Of a stretch of 20,805 bases of DNA, positions 9,956 to 18,900 are shown piece after piece. Source of the DNA: Phoronis australis (taxonomy: Eukaryota > Phoronida > Phoronidae). Both the position numbers and the translations under genes were made by a program. The notes under the pieces are model-generated. The model ran no database searches, was not told where the DNA came from, and was given only the letters and a program-made list of their open reading frames with translations. Every line of letters begins with the position of its first letter. The stretch's first letter is position 1. The stretch lies in contig NMRA01000102.1 in the NCBI GenBank assembly GCA_002633005.1, positions 176,710-197,514 of the forward strand, in the 5' to 3' direction.

Positions 9956-12900
9956 GTTACAATCTGTACATGAAACTAATTGTGGAATACAATATTAAAA
10001 AGATTTCTCACAACATAATGTGATGATCAGTAGTTCGTAGCGTCCAATGGTTGCCTTGTTCCTCGCCGCCCGGATAACGAAATACTGCCACATTTCTGAC
10101 AGTATTTACTTCATTATTTACAAACTTACTCACTACTTTCTCATTTTAAGTCCGTTGGTGTCAAAATGGCTTTTTTCACTGGCGGTTGCATTTGCCCTTC
10201 CAAAACAATGTCATCGTGTTCTTGTCTTGAACGGAACACCACGGTGTCAATTTGCTCCAGTTCAGTCCCGTTTTCACACATACTTGTGCTGGAACCGTGT
10301 CAGCTGATCCGTGTCGACTTTTGTAGTTTAAACGGCACTATAGAACGTCTTGCTCCGTGTCAATAAAATGGCTAGTATTCTGCCATACCGCTTATGTGGC
10401 TGTAACTAACCCGCCATGTCAAGAAAACTTCACGAGCCTGTTTTGAAGCTCATCGAACATAGAAATCTTTTTACTCTCTGTAAGGAACACGGTGAGGTAT
10501 ATTTCATTTTAAGTGTCCTTAACCAAAGTTGCTTTTTGATAGAGTGCGCTTTAAGAGCAGGGTAAAATGTAATGCTCTTATTATGCAACAGCTAATCGAT
10601 TACTCGTAGTCTAACAACTTTTCAACGTCCGTAAATAGCATACAAGCTGTATAATACAAGAAGACAAATTTACAGTCTTTATAATGGTCCAACCAAAGTT
10701 CCTCAGAATGGAAACTACGTCCTGTAGGTGCTCTTTCGGGAACAGGACAAGAATTCACAAAGCGTTTCCTTATGAGTGAGAGGCTGAGTGGCATTAATCT
10801 GGGCTTCGTTCTGTAGATATAAGCAACTCGCTAGAAAAGCTAACGTGGTCTTGTGTTTCGCTTGTATGGCATGTCGCGAAGACATGCGATAGCGTTATCG
10901 CTTGTAATGCATGGCGATATGTCGCGAAGACATGCGATAGCGTTATCGCTTGTAATGCATGGCGATATGTCGCGAAGACATGCGATAGCGTTATCGCTTG
11001 TAATGCATGGCGATATGTCGCGAAGAAATGCGATAGCTTATCGCTTGTAATGCATGGCGATATGTCGCGAAGACATGCGATAGCGTTATCGCTTATAATA
11101 CATGGCGATATGTCGCGAAGACATGCGATAGCGTTATCGCTTGTAATGCATGGAGATATGTCACTGAGACTTGCGATAGCGTTATCGCGAGTTTCTTGAA
11201 TAAGCGAAATGTATAGGTGACACCGGTTTGCCGCAATACATACGAGAAAATCTTAAGTGATCACTTGCTTTGCCTCTACTGCATAGCAATGTCTCGCGAA
11301 GACTTTCGATTGATAAATTATATAAGTTTTATGAAACAAAGGATTGACGGTCTTTCGTACACGGCAGATTTAAACTAAAATGTTTAAAATACCACTTTTG
11401 CTCCCACTTACAAACCTCTTCATTCGTTCCTGTATTTTTATATTATCCTTTTTCCCATTCAGGGAGCAAATGGCCGAAAACTGATTTAACTTATCGCGTA
11501 GCACGTTACACCAGTGACATGACCATGGACCAGATAGACAGTGAATTTACCAAGGCTTTTAAGGTACGTCTCGTCATCTTGAAGTGATATGGTCGTGCGC
11601 GGGGGCTCAGTCGTCGTATGTGCATTATAAAATTGTCCCATGAGAGCAAGTCAGTGTCATTGGCATGTTAACTGCCTTAAATTTGCCAAAAACCTTAGTT
11701 TGAGTTGAGCTATACTGGGGCCTCTGAATGCGCGTTCACTTCCACTATTTTAAAAGTTCTGTATGTTTATGTGATTGAATTGTATTTTATGCATCGTAGG
11801 ATTTGTTCCTACACAGACTTTGTTGCCATCTTTAACACTTGTACACGGTTTTAACATTTTAATGCCATGAATTAATTAATACCCTTCTACTGGAGTCCAA
11901 ATTGCATTTTCCGAATAAAATGTTGACATTGGCGTCACGTGTAGGTGGCTGGTGTCACGCATAACTGATATAAAAGAAGTTGGTCTATAAAAATATCACA
12001 TTATCATATATCCTTGTTCTAAGAAATCGAAGAACTCAAGTTATCGCGATTCTAAGCTAAATTTTCTGACGTTTAACCCCAGGTTTGGGCAGATGCGTCT
12101 CTTCTCACCTTCACCCCTGTTGCCGGGACTGGACCAATCGACATTAAAATTGAATTCCACATGGGGGATCACGGGGACGGCAACCCGTTCGACGGACCGT
12201 CATACACCCTTGCGCACGCTTTCTATCCACAGTACGGAGGGGACGCACACTTTGATGATGACGAAAAATGGGTTAATGACGGAAGTGAAGGTGAGTGGTC
12301 GTGAGACCTGTTACTGTACAGTATGTTGTCCAGTTGGCGTATGCTAAATGTCAAAGAATGATTTGAAATCCCGTCGATCAGCAAAGGCAATGTAATTTCC
12401 TCAGTGATTTTTGATGTTTCATAAAGTTGACATATGTTGCTGCTGCTGCTGCTGCTGTTGTTGTTGTTGTTGCTGTTGTTGTTGTCGTTGTACAGCAACC
12501 AATAAAAGGTATCCGAACTTTGTCATCGACACATCCAATTCTGTGAAATTAAAAACTTTGATATCTGATTGCAAATTGACTCGTACTGTCCCACGTAACC
12601 GCGTGTACTCCATACGTGTGGTAATAGCCCCAATTTGCTCCGTGGTGTGACAATTCATAGCCTACAAGCAACAGTTTTTGTTAAGCCAAGTTCATTATCT
12701 ACCTTCCGCATAACTCCAGTGAAATGTCATTGTTTCTCAATCTAGAACCCTATTGACATAAATGAGGGAAATCATGACCCAAGTTTGCGTTTGCCGACAA
12801 ACGGGAAATAACGCTTCACTTCCTAAGACCTTTGACCATAGGGGGCACAGAACAGTTCTCACAGGTGTTTGCCTATCAGAACACACCTCAATGGACTCGA

Positions 12901-15900
12901 TACCTTTTTTCACTCTGTCAAAAACTACAGGCATAGAATGAAGTTTTGAGTCATTTCACATCACAAGCAGGGCTCGACGCTATTAAAATCGCTAGGTCGC
13001 ATTTTGCGACCTAGCCAAAATCCCAGGTCGTATTTTCAAAACCCAGAGGAGGCAGTGTGGCCTTGTTGATAAGTGCCCGCTTTCTTTACTCGAGGTCGTG
13101 GGTTCGAGTCCCACCATGTCCCACTGCTAAACCCTTGAGCCAGGTTTCTAGGTCCTCAGCTCGGTTTTAACCACATACTAATAAAGCATAAAAATATTTC
13201 CAGGTGATCAGTGCAATGGGCCCACATGCGAGGCCTGCGCACGTCTGGTACAACGTGTATAAGACCGCCTGCAATTATTTTTTATATTCAAAACCCAGCT
13301 CGCATTCATAAATGCCAGGGCCCGGTCTCCAATCTTTTTACTCGAAATGGAACTCGAAATTAGGTTTGGCATTTTCTACTCTACTTTTGGGCGAACTCAA
13401 GATAAGTGTCTATTATTCTATGCTCGAGTACACAATAACTTACGTAGATAATTTATTGCCCTTAGTTCACAGTTTTTAAACCCAATATTAAAGCAATAAG
13501 TTTGAGTTTGAACTCGAAATTTCGAGTTTTTACTCGAGTTTGTAGCACGAATATAAGGGTCTTCAAGGGCAAACTTGAACTAGAAACTCCTATGCATAAA
13601 CTATAATGTATTCGAGCACAGTCTGATAACCAATTATCTTAAGTTCGCACAAAAGGAGCAGAGAAATTGCCAAAAATAGTTTCGAGTTCGTTTCGAGTAC
13701 AAAGATTAGAGACCGGGCCCAGGTCGCAAAATTTTCCCGCCATTTTTACGCGCCAAAATTGATTTTTCAGATCATCGAGAAAATGTTCAGATTATGATCT
13801 TACTTGCAGCGTTAATTACTCACAAATTTCAGATCCCAAAAATTGACTTCGTTCATGCACGTATGGCGTTACTGTTCTTCACGACCGCATTTGAAAGGCT
13901 CTACAGCGCAAGGCATGTTGTCGACGTGAAAGTTGAATTAGTTCTCTCTAACTGACACGTGTATTCGAGTAGCTAAGTTTGCGATGTGAAAAGGGAGAAA
14001 ATGCCCGTTGAAAAAGTATCCAGGATTTTGCTAGGTGTGACCTGCTACTAGCTGTCACCTAAGTCGTTAAAGATTCAAACTAATTCCGCGTTCAAATTCC
14101 CTTCGCTTTTCGTTCGCAGCCCAAATTTTGCAACTTAACTCGACGTTTGAAAAACATCTGTCGAAAAAAATCCGTGAAACGATGCCCTAACCAAATGAAC
14201 AATTCAATGCAAATTTCACAACAAAAGTGTGATACGTATGCTGTTTACGTACTCAACAATTAGTTTTTCCAGGAAGTGATTAGCCTCGAAAAAATTCCAG
14301 ACTCCCTGGGTAATGGTGAGTTTGCTCCTCAATACCTTCCGCAAGTACGGGAATAATAGGTCAGTCACAAAACGACACGCATGTCACCAGTGTTAACTTT
14401 CTTTCGGAGGTATAAAACAAAGCCGGGATTTGGTTTTTACACATTGAGAAAAGACGTTTTTTGAAAACTGAATTTGTTGTATAAAATGAGAGTGACACAC
14501 CATATAAGCTGCGTTTCAATTTTAAACCACGCACGGTCGTTTGTAGTGCGCTATGATAGGCGCTAGCCTGAACTGTGGGCGCCTAACTGGAGGTTGAGAG
14601 GGAATGCTTAATAGATCAGTGAGCGCTTGTTGTGAAACACTTCAAAGGCAGGAGTGGGCTTGTGTTTGAGCATAGTCGTTAACCTGAGTGTTTGCGGTAA
14701 TAAGATGTTAAAAGACTACAATGGTAAGAAACGTTATAATACGATTTTGCGTGGCAAACTCATCTAGTAGGGGTGACTTTCTGGACTGTAACCTTTTTAG
14801 CCACCCGGAAGAACTTTGTTTTTAATTGCCCGCTTCAGCCGCAACAAGATTGTTTCTATTGGTGTCTGAACATTTTTACGGCGGCGGTGGTCTGGGAAGC
14901 GAAAAGTTGCCGGGAAGGGGCGGGGGGTGTATGAAAAGAAGAATAAAAAGTTCGTTAACCCCAATTTCGCATCTAATACCCGTTTAGTTGCAATAGCTAG
15001 CTACGGGCATAGAATATAGGGTTTTGGGAATATCGACCTCGGGAAACATCGGAACCGGAAAATATCAGTTCTTGGTTATATCGGTCCCGGGGAATATCGT
15101 AAAGCATCGGGTCTTTTATAACCGCCGGGAATCTATGAGTTCATTTTCAAATAAACCATTGGCACCCGGGTGCTTAACAGAGCCAAGCCGGTATACTCTT
15201 TTTTTAATAGAAACACCGCTTGTTTGTGACATTTTATCACGTGTTATGCAGTGGCCCGAAACTTTCTTCGGCGAATAAGGAAATTTGCAGTGGCCGAATA
15301 TGTTAGCCAATGAAACGCGTCAAAGATCGATTCTGCATATCCCATGTTCACGCGACTTGCTGACAAGTCATTGGGAGGGCTGTTTTCAGTTAGTGTTCTT
15401 TTGAACTTGAATTTGGCAACAACCAAATAATGGTCGGATGAAAAAGAGTTGCTTTATATTTGCCAGGTATCTGCCCAGAAATGTAAAAACTCAGCTCGCA
15501 TTCGTTGGAAATTCCAGGTCGCATTTTGCGACTTGATACGCAATTCCAAATTTCAGGTCGCAATGCGACCTGCAGCTCGTTATGTCGAGCCCTGACAAGT
15601 CTTACACATAAGCACAGAAACTTTATTCACTCTTGTATTTTTGACCCTTTCACTCCTGCTGAAAACCAAGATAGACTAAGAAAAATAGGGCAAAAATGCA
15701 AAATCGGCACTTTTCACCCCCAAACCACCACTTCCCTGCCGATGTTCGACTAAAGCCAACATAAGATACCGAAAGAAAATTTCCTACCGAATAAAAAATG
15801 TGGTCCAAAACTATTGTTAACCAACTAGTTTTTTTTTCAAATCTTGCTCGTTTGAGGGCTACCTGAAATCGCGGCCAATTGACCTATCGCAAGCTCCGCC

Positions 15901-18900
15901 CCTATGCGAGAAGTCACGTGATTCCCGACATTCGAACGAGATGTTAGAGGCAAATACACTGTCGCTAAATGACGTTCCTGGTGGAATCGATGAGTGTTTT
16001 TGTACTATTTGAAAACGCGTCGACAGAGACAAGAGCTGATGTTTTTCAACAGTGAATCGTAAGTTCATGATATGGAAATTTGTAAAGGTGACGATGAAAA
16101 AATAAGTGCTCGAGGAGCCAGCGAAAATCCGAAGAACCCCTCGGCCTCGGGGCCACCTTTACCTGACAAATGACAAGGCCACTGATACGATATGTTCATG
16201 TAAAGCTGGGTATGTACCTTGAAGTCGAATTATCTGTACGATTCCATAGATTTCATGATCTTTCGAATAAAATCAGTGAAGATTCGCCGATGTTTTTATT
16301 CTGTCGTCTGCTAAATTTCGCCAAATGAAAAGTAGGTCACAACTGGTGGGACTCCTGGAGTAAAGTAGGTCTTAGATTACAGACAACACATGCACTATAG
16401 TGTCTGACTAGGTCGACTCGATAGCACTGTTTACGCTTTTCTAATCTTGTAACGAAATATTTTGATAAAAAAATTCAGGTTCATAGCTGCAGGTACACAC
16501 TCATCTCGTCCTGGCCAAACAGTTAACTCCGGTAGGTCTAGGGCTATGCCTAAGTAAAATTAATGTCTGGAATTCAGTGGCGGATCTAGGATACCGCAGG
16601 GGGGCCAACATATGTTGCCTCGTGGAATTGGGCAAAGTGCGATTGTATGTGCACAGGCGGCCCGAAAGTTGCAGGGGCCAGAGATATAAACCGTTGGACC
16701 TTCTGCACAGAAAATCTATCGGTGGACTAAAAAAAACAGGAACACGATTCCGCCACGATCTGGGCTCTGAGCCCCCCTCTTCCGCTACCAGTCCTAGTTT
16801 CTGAACTCAGTATTTCCTCACGCTCTTGCTGTTTCATTTTGCTTACGGCAGCCAGGGGGGCTGGGGCACCTGCCCCCCCCTAAATCCGCCTATGGAATTG
16901 TCCGTTTGCACCATTAAGACATTTAAATTAGGCCTACCTTCTTATGAACTTGGCATTTTTTGTAGTTTCATTCCATAAAGGTAGCTTTCATTTAATTTTG
17001 AAGGTAGCATGATCACTAAGTCGTGGTATGGTTACAAAAGATTACAAGTCTGGTGGGGTAGTTGCAAAAATAGTGTATTTACAAAAATAACTCAAATTCT
17101 TTTTTAAAGCTTCATAAATCTAAATATCATGTTTGAACAACTTCAAAATGAGCTCTCTCTAACTCTACAGACATAGTGTATACTAGAGGTACACGTCAAA
17201 AAGTAATTCAACAGTTTATTTCTAGTGACAACAGCTCGACCAAGGCTTTGAGTTTCGGCAGTAATCCAGTGCCCTTCCCAGTGCCGATCGAATCTCTGAA
17301 TTTTGACCGGGAGAGGGAGAGAAGTTCAGTTGAACGCCAGCTTACGGTTTATGAATAACAAAAATGTACCTCTGATACGAAACAAAATAATGTCCATTAG
17401 GTTGAAATAAATAAAAAAACCCGTAAAATAAAATGTCCTTGAAAACAACAATTTCCGGGGACTACCGCTAGTGCTGAGATCCAGCAGGTGCCGAGACAAA
17501 CGCGGCCAGACGTAGTCAACTCGGGAGTCAAAATATAGATAGCCCTGCACCATAGCCACCAAGCTGAAAAGTGCGTATCTTGAAACTAATATATTTGTGT
17601 TTATAATAGCCTTCGAGTTATCAAGCAACATCGCTAAGTTCAGCTGCTCATGTGGCCGTACAGTTTGATCCATAGTTTACGCTTTTCAACATCATTTTTC
17701 GACTTAGGACATGCCAAAAATGACGCGATATTATTCTGGAGCAGCATAACGTCTGTCGGTGCTACACACGTCATATCAACACCGTTAGTTTCCCATTCTT
17801 AGCGGACAATTTCTTGAGCTATAGACTAAAGTAAGTTTTACTCGACTGCGAGTGGTTTGTCGGGTAAAATGGCGGCTTGGAAACGCAGACGAAGGTGTGC
17901 CAAGAATGCTGCGTTCTGATTGGTCAATTAAGCCGTCCGTCATAATCCTGACGTGCGTTCAGTAGACGCTAGGACCTACGCTAGGACCGAGCTAAAACCT
18001 AGTCAAAGTCACGTGTTCTCATTTAAAATACACGGCAATATCTCACGTAATCTCGCGAAGTCTTGCTTTGTAGCAAGGTCCTAGCGTTACTGAACGGAAG
18101 GATGGCGATAGGTCAATTTCTCAGTCTCTACCCAACAATGCACAATTTTGCAACAGGGGGCCGCCATCTTGAAGAAGAGTGCAGCTACAGCCGAGCAAGT
18201 GGTCTTTTTTCATTCTCAACATGCTCACAAATACAAAACAAAACACATTCACTTGGCCTACATGCAATACCTAACTAAACTTGCCCCCATGCAAGTCTGG
18301 CCTACCCCTAGATTTTAATATTTGGGACTGCAAATTGGCCGCGGCAGCAGGCTAACTGTTCAGTGGCACCTACGGTCTCTGGCACCATACAACAGAAAGC
18401 GCCGTCTCGTGGAGAGCTTTTTAGAAATGAATCTTGTCCACAGGAGGAGTGAACTTGTTTCAAGTAGCCGCCCACGAGTTAGGACACTCTATCGGTCTGT
18501 CTCACTCGGATGTACCGGAAGCGCTAATGGCCCCCATTTACAGAGGATATGTTCCTGATTTCACTTTGCATGAGGATGACAAGACAGCAGTGCAGATTTT
18601 ATATGGTTAGTACGTTTAAATTGTTTTAATGAAATCTGCGTCTTCATCCATCCAGCTCGCGACGTGCTTGGTTCGCTTCCAATCTGCATATCACCCTGTT
18701 AGCTGGCTTACAAAAAATTAGGCCTTTTGGTCTTATTAGAACGGTCTCATGATATTCCTTTTCGTGGTAACTTCCATTTTCGTTAACAACAAGAACATCG
18801 AAACCATCAGCGACTGAAGAAAAGACCAATGCCGCAGATTGCGAATTCGGTAAACATGTGGCGCATGTGCCCATCTTCCTGTGACTTGATTTAGTAGCGG

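Larger units (their letters stand above)
12968..15594. mobile_element. hAT-like non-autonomous element, 2.6 kb, inserted in family A
   Basis: Identical 11-bp terminal inverted repeats CAGGGCTCGAC at both ends, flanked by the 5-bp duplication ACAAG (12963-12967 and 15595-15599). CAGGG-type ends are typical of hAT elements; most hATs make 8-bp duplications, so the 5-bp size points to a divergent group. Subterminal palindromes built on AGGTCGCA occur near both ends (12991-13015 and 15554-15572). There is no transposase-like ORF, the longest frame being 84 aa. It contains the SINE at 13047-13286 and the MITE at 13320-13718, so its own length without them is about 2.0 kb. Confidence 0.85.
15881..18114. 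mobile_element. 2.2-kb non-autonomous TIR element inserted in family A
   Basis: The ends GACCTATCGC and GCGATAGGTC are exact 10-bp inverted repeats. AATT flanks both sides (15877-15880 and 18115-18118), so the duplication is 4 bp, or the TIR is 14 bp with palindromic ends. Subterminal AGCTCCGCCCC and GATTGGTCAAT stretches recall P-element/THAP-type repeats of invertebrates, but that is only a resemblance. A minus-strand open frame of 115 aa (17326-17673) shows no transposase motif. It contains the 320-bp MITE at 16575-16894 and the family B copy at 17958-18094. Confidence 0.78.
12841..18370. mobile_element. Family A TA-flanked TIR element, split into three by two later insertions
   Basis: The pieces 12841-12967, 15600-15880 and 18119-18370 join to about 660 bp that aligns with the complete copy at 1331-1973. 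The left TIR is GGGGGCACAGAACAGTT; the right, reverse-complemented, is GGTGCCACTGAACAGTT (14 of 17). TA flanks the ends at 12839-12840 and 18371-18372. The breaks fall at CATCACAAG|TCTTA and GCGGCCAATT|TCTCAG, exactly where the intact copy reads through, which proves both interruptions. Confidence 0.88.

Noticed and set aside
10853-11050. Open frame encoding a repeated 16-residue protein
   Set aside because: It is the 48-bp minisatellite read in frame; it lies in an intron of the MMP gene and is broken by the 47-bp unit.
10871-11190. Possible CRISPR-like array
   Set aside because: The units are contiguous and identical across their full length, with no variable spacers, and the DNA is eukaryotic.
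12411-12658. Poly-Cys (+) and poly-Gln (-) open frames
   Set aside because: Low-complexity readings of the (TGC/TTG)n tract inside an intron; no flanking domain or splice support.
17326-17673. 115-aa minus-strand open frame inside the 2.2-kb element
   Set aside because: Checked for transposase or THAP features; none seen. Length is compatible with chance in AT-rich DNA.
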